Origin: Apoderus coryli
Taxonomy: Eukaryota; Arthropoda; Insecta; Coleoptera; Attelabidae
Reading direction: 5' to 3'
Length of the DNA stretch: 64,000 nucleotides
Assembly: GCA_911728435.2 (NCBI GenBank)
Contig: OU452201.1
Location: 15,438,001-15,502,000, forward strand
The position numbers and the translations under genes were made by a program. Of the stretch, positions 22,884 through 37,597 are shown piece by piece (position 1 is the first letter of the stretch; each line of letters begins with the position of its first letter). Under the pieces are notes generated by a model. That model searched no databases and was not told the origin of the DNA. It saw only the letters and a list, made by a program, of their open reading frames with translations.

Positions 22884-25800
22884 GTTTGAAAGAAAGATGA
22901 AGCTAAAGTGGGTAGAAAACGCAACAAGTGCATTGTACTTATATGGAGGAGCATATTAATTTTTTTTTAAATAGTTTTTTTTAAATACTTGGGAATTGTT
23001 ACTAATTTAGAAAGATATGACATTAATTCGTCAAATTATCTATTTATTTATTAAGTATTCAGTTTTAGTATTTTTATTGACTTTTATCAAATTAACATGA
23101 GAGAATATGAAAATGACTACAGTAATTGTTTTAGACGATTGGATAATATACAGGGTGAGTCATTATTAGATACATTTTTCTATTTTAATATCATAATTAG
23201 AATCTTAGCGCAATTAACTTTAGGTACCTACCTACCTACAGTTAATTAGATTATATTGTAAATTGGGTGACGATCACACTAATTCGGCGTATATAGGACC
23301 GTGTGTGATCATTACATAATATACTCCCCTGAGAATAGATATTTTAGTGTTCTGGATTATTACGTTGATTTAAAAAATAATTATTTCCGAAGTATATTAT
23401 TATAACGTCATTTAAATCATTTTTACGCTAAAAAGATAAAATTAAAAAAAAAATAAATATTTTAAATACTTCCATTCAGCCATATTACCTCTATTAAACA
23501 AGAAAATAGAAATATTTGTATATTAAAAATTAATCTATACTATATAGATAATAGGATTTTTATAAGTATTACTGTGTTAAAATTAGCATAGTAGGTATAA
23601 TAGGCTCATAAAAACACGTGGTATAGCCAAAAAACGTGATGAATTTGAACGTGAATATGTAATTTGTTAAGGATTCCTAATCCAATAAACCTAATGTATT
23701 CACAAATTTCACATAAGGAATTAAAATCAAAAATAAATTAATCCTAATTAGGAGGGAACGGAGACAGGATTTATATAGCACAAAAAGAGACTAAAAATGT
23801 CATTATGGAATGAATTCGATACGAAATTTATTTGGTTCTCTAGATTTTAATATTGCTGCATGTGTGCAATCTACTATCGACTGCTCCTATCACTCCTAGT
23901 AATTGGAACATTGCCATAACTACTTGTTTTCGTTTATTTTTCTGATGAATGTGGTATAAAATTATTTTCCTGTAGGAAAAAAAAGCGGAGCTGACAAAAC
24001 TTTATTGTCATTTGCAATTCCATTACTAGTTATCTGGACACTCGTAGATGAGGTCTCAAAGTAGTGCATAAATCCGTACATATAACTCTATATAATCGAA
24101 ACAATTAAATAAAACAAACTTCCGGTAATGCCCATTGTTCTCTAAGAAGCAGGGCTTACAATAATCGTTATTTGGTCTTGGTGACTAATATAAGGTGTAC
24201 AATCAAGAATAATAATTATTCGTATTATTATCTATCAATTATTGAAAAATATTTACAAACAGAAATTGATAAAGGGAAAAGAAGACGAATTGCTTCTTCG
24301 CGATTACAAATTTTACACTGATAAATTTGGACAACTTAATAACAATTATTATAAATTATAGGGCCTGACAAATATTCAGTTTCTTTGACGACTTTATATA
24401 TCGGGTTTGATTTATAAATTAAAACTAGATAATAAATAAATTAATCAATTATAATGTTCAAAATATTTTGTATGTTTTATACCAGAGACACTTTTTATAC
24501 TACGCAGTTCACCTTCAAATCCGAAAACGTCGAATCTCTAAACACAGGTAGGTTGTGATTGCAACTAAAAATAAATTTTATTGTCCTTTACATTTAAAAT
24601 CATAGTTTCAAAATAACATTTCTAAAACAGCTTTTATTTTTAATGTCTATTGTAGTAGGTAAATGTAAGTATTATACCTACCGTTTTCTTTTAAATATAT
24701 TTTTTTTAATAATTATACTATATGATGGAATGTTGTCATGTGTCTTTCAATAAGTCAGGAATCCAGCTGAGGGTACGTTTTGTTCACTTTATAGCAAAGT
24801 GGTTGATTTACGACCAAATAGCTTCATTATTCATTATTTACCAACTAGGTAGTGCCCATGGGCCCAGCTAGATTTTTTCGGGGAAGGGAATTTAATGATT
24901 TTCTCTGTTTAGGTTTTTTAAGTTTTTAACCCCTTTTTACACTCTTTTCGAACGCCAATCTGATCTAGTTTTTTTTATGGTTAATGTTTTAGGTTTAGTT
25001 TAAAAACTATGAGTTTTTTAAAAATTTTAAACTTTAGTCTAATTATTATGTTAAGATCTCAAATTTATTTATTTCATTTTCTTCTGCTCATATACCGGTG
25101 TGGGACTGTTTTTTTCTTTTCTTTTTAAATTAAAAAATTATTTAATTTAAGAGGTTGTATTTATATTTATTTTTGCAAGTGTTGTATTGTTATTATCAAA
25201 TAAAAATTGAACATCATTGTCCGTAAATAAAGAAATATAAATATCTCTGAGTTCAATAACTACTGTGGTTTGAGTTTCACATTTCTGTATTTTAAAACTA
25301 CAAAAATATTTTTTATATTCTTCCAATCTAAAAATCTCAACGACACTGCGAATTCAACATCCGTATTTGTTGCATACCAAAATTTTGTATATTTTTTGCT
25401 GGCCTACCAAAAAATCCAAAACTCGGTATACCTATAGCAAGTAAAGCATAATTTTTCATATAATTATGATACGTTTTATTAAGTCTACGGGCGCAAACAA
25501 GAAACCACATTGTTGTTTTTTAGATATTTTATGATTGTTTCAATTTTTATTCTATACCATTAGAATTGAATAAAATCAAAAAAATTCAATCTGTTTAGAT
25601 AATTATTACCTAATTAATAATACAAATTAATTTCAATTTTGTAACCTTCGAGAGAAACACAAAGCCAAAATAAAAATAAATTGCTTTCATGTATACCTAG
25701 TACCTACCTAATAAAAACAAAATATTATAGGTATCTTTTATGACGGCATTTGTATAATTTTGTAATAAGGAAATTTCTGATATACCATTACTATAGGTAC

Positions 25801-26129
25801 TTTATTATTATTATTATTACGTTAACAATGAAGGTGCGATAAATTTATATCATTATGAAAATGTTCGTTCAGATTTAAGTATTTTTTTATATTTTTTCTA
25901 TTAATTTGAATAGATCCGTATTTGTGGGTTATGTACCAGTTATATACCAGTTGTTATTATGAAGTTAATATAGAAGGACGTGGCTTTATCGCACTGCGAT
26001 ACTTTTTGAAGAAACCCAAGGTGCCACTGAAATTTGCACCAACATAGGTATTAGGCCATCTGGAGTACAGTGTTTGACCGAGAAAGTCGCCCAAGCCATT
26101 TCTCTTACAATGTATATCCGTGTGTAGGC

Positions 26130-26360
26130 ATTCCCGAAACCATGGTCTCGGTCTTGTCCCGTAAATCGAGACCCAGAGCGAGACCGACACCAACATATTC
26201 GGATCGAGACCGAGACTTACCTATCGAGACCGAGACCAAAACCGAGACTCTATAACTACACCTCGGCGTCTTTTAAGTCTATATTCAGTGGTTGTGTATA
26301 TAATAAACGAGACCGAGATCGAGCCTAAAGTGATTTTTTCGAGACCGAGATCATGCTGGT
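26130..26360. repeat. Degenerate GAGACC-type minisatellite
   Basis: Units such as CGAGACCGAGAC, GAGACCAAAACCGAGACTC and GAGACCGAGATC recur irregularly, and the left end carries the inverse GGTCTCGGTCTTG. Open frames over it are repeat artefacts rather than genes. Confidence 0.6.
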
Positions 26361-28467
26361 CAAATACTGACCGATCCCCACTCATGAGTAGTAGATCGAC
26401 GAAACGCCCCGAACAACTATTTTTGTCTCTCTCTGTTCGGTTCGAACCTGTTGATTGAAACGTGTTATTCGAAACGCTGGCAACAATGACTTTTATTGAC
26501 TGAATTCACTGCCTATTTTTCGTTTCTTTTCCATACTAATAAATCACACATAAAAACAATAAGTCAAATCAAAATACTGTTATGCACGGGTGTTACTTTA
26601 TTTCACAAATAAACAGTTTCGCTTCCTTCGCCTTTCCTACGAAAACTGACTCGCGGTTGCGCCGCTCGCCTTTTTAAATGCAATTGCTGCCAGCTCGAGT
26701 GATCGAATATTAGCTGAAATAGATAGTACAATACATAGTACTCGGCACTAGTTGTCACAATAGACACTACTTACGCACTTTGCGACTAGTCTAGAATTCG
26801 AGAAATATATTTAAGGGCAGAAAAATTAATACCGTTTTGGCCCTTGGAACATACCGAAAAAATAATTATGGCCCTAAGACTTCATAGTTGCGAGATCCCT
26901 GCTCTACACAATTATTGCGTGCTGTATCAAGTTTTGTAGACAGTTTCAATAATATAGACATTATACAATAACACATTGTTTCGAAATAAACACGCCTGGC
27001 ATTCGTAGTATTCTGAATATACTTATTATTGAATAACGTATATTAAAAATTTAGATCAAAAATATTTTGGTATGTTGGAATGGAGACCATGCAAGGGGTA
27101 AAAAAGCCACATTGCTTTATAACAAAAAAGATCTACATTGCGTGCTCCAGACACATGTTTTTCTAATTAGTTCAGTATAGATAAGTTGGAATCAATACTT
27201 AAACAATAATGAATAAAAGAAGAAATAGTGAATCAGTTGAATTATTGTATTTCTCCCGTAGAGCGACAATTAATGACTATATTATTCTATGTTGCCTCCG
27301 ATCAACTCCTGCTATGACGGCGAGAGAGACGCGACATTCAGTTGTTCGTTGGCCGCCTAGCGGAAACAGGCTACCTACGCGCATCTTGCGCGCTTTTCGA
27401 TTTTTATTTGGTTACATACCCAGAAAATATTACTGTTATATATTTACATTATTTGGCAGTAAAATATTTTTGGTTACAAATAACACAGGAAAAGTGTGTA
27501 TCGATATTAAAAAAAGAAAATCGTTCCTTTTCAGTGTGGACACAAATTATAAAAAAAAAACAAGATATTGTTCTAGCAGTGTTTCGTGCAGGAGCGTCGC
27601 AGCGTACGACTATGTCGATCCTGGGCGCGGGCTATTAATTTTGTTTTGTATCTGAGTTAGAACATTTCATTGGGACGTCATCACAACAGACAGGTAGGCG
27701 CGTTTCAATTGTTTACCAACACAGTATTGCAAATGCACTTGATTATTGGTCCGTTTGTATACACGGGAAAAAATGTTTCGCTACTTGCTATAATTTATAT
27801 TGCAAAATCAAAACAGCTTAGTTAGAGATAAACTAGGTTGTATTCTGATTGTGTTAATTTTAAATTACTTCCATCAGTAGAGAAGCAATGATTTAAAATT
27901 AATATAGGTGAACAGATAAATATTTCGAATTATGCTTCAAAACACTATTTTGGCTTTGCTAGTTGTTCGTGAAAACAAGAAATATGTTAGAAGCAAGGCG
28001 CTTTGCTTGCACTGCTTAGAAACCTTTTCATAGTGGAGGCAATTTCTATTATACCACAATTATTTAGTTTTTTTACAATTTTATGGCAAAAACGTTTGCA
28101 AACCAAATATTGATTACACACCAATTCTTTCTCGATTGCCAAAGGTCACCCTTGGAGGGCTTGGGCCAGTTTATGAATAACCAGAATATCAAAATACGAC
28201 TTAAATGTTACTTTTTTTAAGAAGATAAGAAAAATTATGTAACACTTCTACTGATCTAGCTAGCATTAAATAAAAATGATTCATTTTGTGCCTTTTTAAA
28301 ATTGTAATTTCATACGGTTTCTTAAGAAAAAAAGTTATTACAAGTGGAAGAAGGAACAATAAACACTTGTATTAAAGACAATTGATCAGATTATTTAAAA
28401 TTTCAAACATTTATTATACTTTTAAGGAAATAGTCCATATTACTGTGGACGTCCAATAGTTAGGAAA

Positions 28468-28522
28468 TAAAATGCTGTCGCATCCACTAAATTAACAATT
28501 TAGTGGATGCGACAGCATTTTA
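28468..28522. repeat. Perfect hairpin: 26-bp stem, 3-base loop
   Basis: The arm TAAAATGCTGTCGCATCC... (28468-28493) is followed by AAC and its exact inverse (28497-28522). The loop is too short for a normal microRNA precursor. It may be the remnant of paired transposon termini. Confidence 0.85.
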
Positions 28523-30532
28523 ATAATTTATTATACTATTTAACAGTAAAAAACAGCTCTAAGTGAAAAAGCAGGATTGGTTCTAAAAAATGCTCTTAAT
28601 TTTTATTTTTAACCATGCGAATATTTTTATTCTGCACTGGTTAGATCATAAAAATGGGATTTTTAGAAGTAGGTAGTCCATAATAAATAATATTATAATA
28701 AGTTATTCGCTCTGCTATTCTTTTAATTAAACTCTATAGTTTTTACATCCTGAGGACAGTTATAATTAGCATGTAGGTATATTAAAATAGTACGATCCAC
28801 TAGGTACATCGACACCTTTTGTAGTTTTATATTATAACAAACTAACAGGTGAAGTACCTAATCATAATAATATATTATATATATATAATAATAAAATAAA
28901 CTAAAACATCGTTTTTAATAGCTTTGGTGTTCTTATTACACTTTTTCTTCTTCCACTTAGTTGAAGTAAACTTGAACTGGTACAATGCGTGAGACCATGA
29001 ACCGCCTTTAGTTGTGAACTGCAGTTTAAGATAACTAAAGTTGAGCCATCATTTGTACAATACCTAGGTTTTAGCGTGTTATTCTATGGTTGATGATGGT
29101 TTTTTTCCTGACACCTTTTCAATGAATACCGGCATTGTCAACTTTTTTTTTCTACTCATTTTGTTATTTATATTTTTTCATATATTTATTGTATCTCTTT
29201 TATAACAATTCTATTACAAGATGTATTATGGTCCTTAACTAGTCTTACAACAATTATGCAAGAATAATTATTAAAAAAATAAAAGATACATCCATTATTA
29301 ATTATACTAAAACAAAATGTCACTTATTTAGAAGAAATGTTTTGCAGACAGATGTATTTGCGTACCTAACACCAATGTTTTCTCGCAAGAGTAGATAATG
29401 TGGTATTATGGGTTTTGTGACTAAATTATTGAGGCAAAAATTTTTATAAAAATTAGAATACTGTGATAACGTGATTAAGTCTTCAGATAACAGTTTCTCT
29501 AAACGAACTGTAGCTCTCAGATCAATATAATTAATATTACTCCAGAGGTCTAAAAAAATCCACATGTGCATAAGTGTCCTCTCATCGACTACGAATCCAA
29601 TTTATAGGTTTGTCGACGATTTATATGATCAAACCAGTCTGAGAGATAGCTGTTGCTCTGTGAACATATGGACCCTTCCAGGTTGAGCTTGATCTGATAT
29701 TGGATTGGGAACCTGAACTCTTTGTACAGTTTAATGCCCGTGATGTTCTATCCATAAACTTATGGAAGACAATTTTGGATCACTTTGTATAGGTATTTAA
29801 TCATTTATTAATATTTTACCACTACAGCATCCGAACATGTTTCGATTTAACAATTCTGGTGGTTTACATATTTTGGAGGCTAATTTAATTTAGACCTTGT
29901 TTGTGTTCCGCAAATATTATGAATATGAAAGTAAATATTAATTATTGTTGCCCATGAATGACAAATTAAACAAATTATGCGTGATTTTATTCTGTTAGTA
30001 GAATAAGTATTTTGAACAATCTATATATCACTAGTGCTATAGATGCATATATTTTCTTGTATTCTAGTTCATTTTATATGAATCACTTCCCCAAATAATA
30101 TGTTAAATTAGATTAGAAATAAATTTATTGTAATTCTTTTTCTATAAGATCGTTCAAAAAGTAACGCGTTTTTCTTCTACCCAGCTAAGTTCAACTGATG
30201 TGGCATGATCATCATCATTAATATACAATGCTTTATTAACATACAGAGCTTTCATTTTAAAACTTGCCAGTTAACTTGGCTACTTTTTTTGATATACCTA
30301 TTTTTTGCAATTCTATTTTGTTGTTTACTATGCTTTTCGCAGCTCGCGCTGTATAAATGATTTATATTATTTTAAATCTGGAGAAACATAATAATGTGTA
30401 AATCTCAGTGTAAATATAATGTTCACTGGGTAGGTATTTTTTTTTTCTAATCAGGTTACGCCGTATCAGTTAGTGTTCTATTTTTATGCGAGAAACAATT
30501 TGCACATATTTATACATATAAAGACTTTTAGT

Positions 30533-30650
30533 TATGTTGGGAATTTGTTTCACACTACCATGCTTTCACCAGACGGGCCGTTTCGTTGATCCACAACTCA
30601 TCAGTGGTGATCGGCAGGCAGTGTGACCCAAATATCCAACATTTATGAAG
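30533..30650. repeat. Partial inverted copy of the 14322-14570 MITE
   Basis: The segment from TGTTGGGAATTTGT to AATATCCAACAT matches the right part of the intron-4 MITE on the opposite strand. It includes the ACGGGCCGTTTCGTTGATCC block. No clear target duplication was seen. Confidence 0.65.
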
Positions 30651-31880
30651 AGTTTATACTAGCACGAGAAACGATTGACAACAAGATGTTTTTTGCGACA
30701 TCTAGTGTGACCAAGCAATATTCCCCGTGAAACACAGTTCACAAACGATGGCCGGACAAGAAGTAACAACTTTTTCAATTTCATATAAATTTGGTAAAAA
30801 TCAACATGAGCATCTTTTTATAGATATAAAGACATCCTGACAAATTTGCACTTCATAATTTTTAATTTAATTTGAAAATGTTCTCCTGTCGAGCTTCTCA
30901 GTCATCTTCAAGAAAAATATCTGATGCAACAGCATTTATACGATAGCTTCTAATAAATTTAACAGATAATCTATAGATATGCAAAAGATAAACTGATCGT
31001 ATATTAGTAGTACTTAAAAAGATAACTTAATTGATATTTTAAAGTATTTTTGAAATATTTTTCTGGAAAAAATAATAGCAATTCATATTAATTAATTTGT
31101 AGTTCTCATCAAATAATTTCAAAATAAATTTTGCTCCATCTGCTGATATGATATTTTGTAACTATTAAAGGTGTCACAACTAAATTAAATAAAAATTAAG
31201 TGTGTCACATTAGATGAACATACCGTAAGTACTTATATCTGTAATTAAATTAGTTTAACATAGTGATCGATCGCTAAAAATAAATAGCTCTTCCATTATT
31301 TTCCTTGAAATTTATTCAGGATAAATTCAATGATGTTAGTTCAGTTGATTATGCTAATTTATACTGCAATTCAAAATTCTTATTAATTCTGATTTGTAAC
31401 AACATTTATGCTATTCAGGCTTGTTTTTGTTAAAAATAGTTAAACTAGAACGTTTGTCTGCTAAAAATTGTACGTATACAAGGCAGCCATTCTCTGATCT
31501 CTCGCAAGTTAGTATGTTGATTAGGCTAGTAGATTTTCATAAATAAAGCACACACATCTTTTTTCTTTTCAAATGACATTTTCCTTCAAAAGAGTCTCAC
31601 CCAAAGTAACTCACGACCTGACCTGAATATTTAACTCTAAAAAAACATGGCATATTTTACACGTGTTTGGCTTGGAGGAGATCTACACGGCCTGGGACTC
31701 GTCTTGGTTGAACATTAGAGTGAATAACAGCTATCACGGTTTATTTTAGTTAACAAGGTACCCATGGTTTACCAAGCCAAAAGTCATTGAGGGTTATATT
31801 GTGAAACTCAAAAAAAAACTAAACATTTTCAAATTTTAATTTTTTATTTTGAAAAAATTCGTTGAAAACCTAACCAAATA

Positions 31881-32128
31881 AATGGAAATTTGTATTTGTC
31901 ATTCTGCATAAAAGTTATATGAGACCATTCCAACAAACTAAAAATATTCAACAGTTTTCCTATTTATTAGTTTCTACCACGCCTAGATTTTTTTAAAAAT
32001 AAATGGAAACATTTTTGAGACAATAAAAATGTTATGAGAGCATTTTAACAAACTAAAAAAATTAAAAAGTTTATCTATTTATTAGGTTCTGCCGTGCCTA
32101 AAATTCTTAAAAAATAAAATAAATGGAA
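31881..32128. repeat. Imperfect tandem duplication, unit about 120 bp
   Basis: Two adjacent units each run from AAATGGAAA through ACAAACTAAAAA and CTATTTATTAG to a C(C/T)ACGCCTA- or GCCGTGCCTA-type block and an A-rich end. A third unit starts at about 32,129 and breaks off. The copies differ at many sites, so the duplication is old. Confidence 0.6.
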
Positions 32129-35100
32129 ACATTTTTGATACACTTATAGTTAACGAGAGATGTATACGATCTAATAAGCGTTGTTTTGAAAAGCTCCAGA
32201 GACACAGATATACATAACACACAGTTTTCGAAACTATGAGAATAATAAGAAGGTGCGTTTATTGAGAGATAGTAAATATATCATTGTACATAATTTGACT
32301 CAATGGGCGAGTTTCAGTGCATTTGCACTTACAGAAGTACCAATGCTTGTTCAGTTCACATCTCTAAATATTAAGTATTCGAAAATACATAAATATAAAT
32401 ACTACTAATTATACATTGTTAATAAAAGATAATAACAGCTGTAATGTGTCGCAATGAGGACAGAAAACAAAAGAATATGCCGAATCAATTCAGATATAAA
32501 ATCATATTTTTACGATAACACATAATATAATCATGCAATCCGCTCAGCAATAGAAGTCTTACACAATACTTATTGTTCTGACAATAAGTAACTTTTTAAC
32601 TCTTTTCTAATTTCTCCATAGTTTTTGTATGAACTTCATAGTCATGGAACCTTAAAACGTCTATTTTTTGGATTTTGTTAGTAGTTTTCTGTGTTTTAAT
32701 TTTAATAATGTCAGATGCGGATTTTTATTAGGGATATCTAGGTATTTAAATTAAAGCTGTTCTTAAATACATGGCGTGCAGAAAACATCTGCGCATTATA
32801 TTTATAAAAAACAAAATTATTTTTGCCAATTTTAATTCTCACAATGGAGTAGATTGAATTTGCTCTTAGGCTGGCTAACATTTTCAGTTTTACAAAAGCA
32901 GACAGAAAGAAAGTTAAAAAACCGTCGCAGGCTGTGTCATAAAGAATTTTGACTTGACTTTATAGAAAAAAATATTTAGTTCTAATAAATTATGGCTAGT
33001 TCGGCAGGAGAGTTTTCTATAATTTGAAAAAAGCAAATAAATATTTGAAGAATATTGACAAATATTTCAAAATATACAAGGAACAGAGTTGCAGTTGGCA
33101 ATTGTTTTCTTAAACTACGCATTTAATTGCAAAAAAATTTAACATTACTGAAGAGAAATTTATCATTTTATGCACAATACTCTAGAGATAAAGCTTTATC
33201 ACGAAAAAAATAGTGATTTCGAAACTTAATGTTTAGGAATATTATATGAGTATTTTGTTGTTGCCTGTAATCTTTATGTTTTAAATAATATACGCAAACA
33301 GTAGGTATAGCATAAATACGTAAAACTGATATTATTATATTTCTAAAACGAAGAGAATCTACTTGATGTTGCGGACAGACTATTTTTATACACGATCGAC
33401 CAGATTAGATTTTCCGCAAACAGAATTTAGTTATAGAAATACAGTGTGTCTGTACAACATTAAATATTATATTTCCAAAATACACATAAAATTTAAGCAG
33501 GAATTGAATATTTTTTATGCAGTAAAATATGGGTATACAAAGCTATACTCGTTATAACTTAAAGTGATAAAAAATATCAATATAATACTCCATTAAAATG
33601 AGGTCCTTGAATATATTATATGGCTTAGTGCTTATAATAAAAATTGGCCTTACACTTTTATTGTTTAATATTTTTGGCATTTTTAATGTAATATTACTGA
33701 TAATTATTGATCGAAAACAGTTTACTTTCTAAAATAACAGGGGCGTGTGTATTTATGCAAGCAAGGGAAGCATAAACAAATTTATTCATAATTAAAGGGT
33801 ACTTACAATTAAATTATCGGGTTAAACTAGAAGCCAGCATAAGTAGCAGTAGTTAAAGAAAAAATATGCTACTTTTTTCTACTACGGACACTACATATTT
33901 CCTTCTCTGTCTCTCATTGGCAACAGTACTGCTCGGCCCTTGCAAATACATTAATCAAAAAATTCATAAGATGCGGATTGGTTCAGACAAAAATAACTAA
34001 TCTATGGATTAGGAGGAATACCTTGATAAGGTTAGGTTATAAGTAATTCCGCGAATTTAATTATTAGACAGTAACGGTAAATATATGCATTTAATAATAT
34101 AATAACGCGAATGTATTTTTGTTTGTTATTGTTCTTTTTGGTGTTTTTTTTAAACCTTGTTAAAAAAATTATTATTAAACAACTAAACGTGTAAGCTTAA
34201 GTCTACACTGTGAAAAAACATGTACGTGTTAGTTAGCATGTAGAATTAATATTGTGATTTAGAATCGGTTAATGGTCTAAGATTCTTTTATTAACTTTAT
34301 TTAGGTATAATTAATTTTTAAATGTACCTACCTAGTCCTTTAATGTTTTATGGTATACTGAATTAAACAAATAAATAAAAGGAAACATAAATAAATACGT
34401 TGTTGGCCGTGAATAGCAGTACAGTAAAGCGGCAAATTTTTGAGACAATTAATTTTCATGTTATACTTTCCTAGTGCCAAAATTTGTTCATATGTGTTTT
34501 AAATGTAAAAAATCGGGTTTATATTTAGAACTTACTAGGTAGAATCATATAAATAATCAAATGAATGAATTAGCAATATTAAAGAATAATAATTATGGCC
34601 TTTATTAATGGACGAGTTCTGTTACGGGAGTCACTGTTTTTATCACAAATGCGATGCATGAGTGGTGAACTCGTAATGATTACTTTAATAGTTTACACTG
34701 CCATAATCGAATAAATCTTATACATACTATATGATGAAAACGAACGTTTGTATGTTGGGAAAAAAAACCTTTTATCCTATTTGTATTGGATAAGGAAAAT
34801 AAGATGGCCCTCACTAACCATGAAATATTGATATAATTTAATTATAAAATCGCATAATATAAAAAGAAGAGAATTTCTGGAAATGGTATTTATACATAAA
34901 AATAATAATGCGATAAACGATAGAAAATATTTAAACAATTTAAGTAAAATATACACGTGCATTCTGTGTCTGTCGTCGTTTTTTTAAGAATTCGATGTTA
35001 AACCAAAATTAGTATACTGACCAATAATAGTAATATATTTTAAACATGTTAACCAAATTTAACATGTATAGATCGTTGTAATTTCTTTGTTATATGTTGC

Positions 35101-37150
35101 ATTGTTGTGTCGAAAATAATAAGAAGTGTAATTGTTTTTGATATTGACGTATACCGGGTCAGTCTTAAATGTAATGTTTATTGAATGTGTTAGTAAATAA
35201 CAAAAAATACTTCAGAATTTTGGAAAAAGGCCGCAAATATGGTCGCAACGTCAAATTAAATTAAACATAAAAATCAAAGTGTATATTATATGCCCTAAAA
35301 TCTACGAAAGGATAATACACAATTTTTAGAATTCTGAGTTTTTTGTGCAGAATTTTTAATTTTTTAAAAAGATTCTTTATGTCAAAATATGACTTTTTGT
35401 AAAGAACATATCAGTCAAGAAATTTAAAAAAATATTTAAAGGCGTTTTTGAATTATGGTAAATTTTCGATTTTAAATTTCAAAAATGCCTGAATTAGCGA
35501 GAGCTTTGTCGGTCGAATATAAAAACGCTTGTATATACAGATCGATTTGGGTCCCGATGGGACACCCTGTAGAACGTCGTAATTATAGATAGTAAAGGTA
35601 GTTAAAAGGTCAATTGAAATACTTATTACCTACATGTCTGTGATAAATAAAAATAAAAGTTATAATTTATCGAAATGATTTTATTAGGACTTGTATTATT
35701 TTAATCTATTTTGTTCATTTGTTCTCCTCTGACGTTAACACAGAATAATCCACGTAAATGTATCAGTCGAAACAACGTATAATTTATGAACCTATTGATG
35801 ACATATGCGTTGCTAATTATAGGTAATTTTATAAAATTATAGAAATGCTTCTATATTATGAATATTAAATAAAGAAAAAAAAATCATTACGTATTTTTTA
35901 TACAGTGGGGTAGAAACAACAAAAACAACAAATATTCTCGAAATTAATAAAATACAAAATAATGGTGATTAAGCAAAAAAAGAAGAAAACATCTAAATTA
36001 TTTATAGATGACTAATAAAATCTTAAAATATCATTATCAAGGTAGTTTGAAAGTGGTCAAACTCTTCATTTTTTATAGCACTAAGTACCAAAGGTATTAA
36101 TTAATGTTTTCTTCAGCAGTGTAATTTCTTAAATAGGTTTTAATTACCTTTGATGTGGCAAATAATAATTTTTCACAACAAATAGTTAACGCGTAGAATC
36201 GATATTTATATTTTAGGTCTAATTTTTTTGTCATAACGGTTCTTTTTTGTCATAAGGTATTTTTTTTAATTAAAATTTTAATAGTAGTTCATGTTCTCAG
36301 TTAAAATCAACACGAAAATAAAACACTGTTTTACCACCTAGATATATTTTGCAGTTGAACCATGTGTGAAAGTGTTGCGTATAATTTTAACAGTTTCTGA
36401 TGATTCTTTCCTTTGGATGACCCCTTTTCCTAATTCAAATATTAGAAAATCAATTAAATTTGAAATTGAAATTATAAATGCGATGCCAGTAATGGTTATT
36501 TAGTAGGTCACAAATATATTGTGCATGTTTTGATGACAATTTCTAATTAATTACAATTCCTAAAAAATAAATGTAAACATATTTTTATTTTTGTATAAAT
36601 TGTAATTGTTTTGCCTAATTATTAGCATCTGTGCAATCTTACAGAAATTTTTTACAAACACTTTTCAAAACTTACCGCTTCTATTTTTAGGTTCGATTAG
36701 ATCTCAAATTTTTCATATGGTAGACTGCTAATAATTTAATTTTCAGTCTCAGTATTATCTTTTATAATTGATTGTAATTATTGAAAATTACAACCAATTT
36801 GTTTGTTGGCGCTTATTTTAATTTAATATTTACTTATTCTCAGTTGTCAACTGAACAGACTCATTCCATCAGATTATCCCATTTTTTTCAGGATCAATAA
36901 TCTACCGCCTTGTCGTTTATGCAGTTTCATATAATCGTAAGAAAATACTTTTAAGGATCTGTAAATTTCTTTTTGAGACTCTACAATACCTAATTACTTT
37001 TAATTAATTCTTTATTACATTATTCGACAAATGCTTGAGTCCCACAGCACCTCTTGAATCTGTGCCTGAGTATATAGGATGTACTTTTGTTAATTTGTGA
37101 TCATACAGTAGATTCCTAGAAATTCTAACATACATTTTTTATTTTTCAGA

Positions 37151-37326
37151 ATCATTAATAGAGTTACCATCGTGACATGGTCATCTTAATTCAATTACCT
37201 CCAAGAAGAAGACTTGACCAATTCCGTGCAAAAAACAGATATCTAATTTAATTTATTAACTTAAAATTTAGAGTTTAAACTAAAACAATAATTTCTTGGT
37301 GCTTAATTCTAATTCTAATCAAGAAA
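37151..37326 (+). other. Likely 5' UTR part of the first goliath coding exon
   Basis: A T-rich acceptor (TTTTTCAG ending at 37150) precedes 176 bases with no long reading frame leading to the ATG. The real transcription start is therefore probably further upstream and cannot be located here. Confidence 0.35.
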
Positions 37327-37597
37327 ATGGTGTACTTTAATATAATTGAGTGCATAATAAAGACACGACATTTAAAAACACTATTTATTTATATAATCTT
37401 TTGGTTCCAATTATTCTCCAAAGAGGTGCTAACTAACGCAACGCCTGAGGATTGGGTGTCTGGTTCGCCATTTTCACATTACACTGTTGACGAAACGGAT
37501 GCTTATACCAATGCTAACTTAAATATCACGTATCTGACTGAGGATGGTTGGAAGTGGGATAAAACGCAGGTGGGGCGTTTTGGTGGCGGATATGTGG
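37327..37597 (+). CDS. gol: goliath exon A: signal peptide and start of luminal domain
   Basis: The ATG sits in a good context (AAAATGG). A short basic N-terminus ending RHLK is followed by a 12-residue hydrophobic core and a likely cleavage zone before TPEDW. The rest carries the sequon NIT and ends GRFGGGYVG, the usual entry into the PA domain. The donor is GTGAGT and one base is left over for the next exon. Confidence 0.85.

Larger units (their letters stand above)
22524..37150. other. Intergenic stretch, repeats only
   Basis: No cellular gene was recognised on either strand. Frames near 27,209-27,655 overlap somewhat more GC-rich DNA but show no domain. The region holds the microsatellite, minisatellite, hairpin, partial MITE and tandem duplication listed separately, plus unassigned AT-rich sequence. 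An unseen non-coding first exon of goliath could lie near the right end. Confidence 0.5.

Noticed and set aside
26430..26460. GGTTCGAACC resembling a tRNA T-arm
   Set aside because: No acceptor stem, D-arm or anticodon arm could be placed around it. It is a short palindrome only.
27209..27655. 148-residue + strand frame, the longest outside the named genes
   Set aside because: It has no domain and mixed composition, and a second overlapping frame is equally open. It lies in locally GC-richer DNA where stops are rarer.
29640..29790. Possible coding trace reading VELDLILDWEPELFVQFNAR
   Set aside because: It lies in one frame of about 40 residues with no upstream continuation. No family was recognised, and it may be a retroelement scrap or chance.
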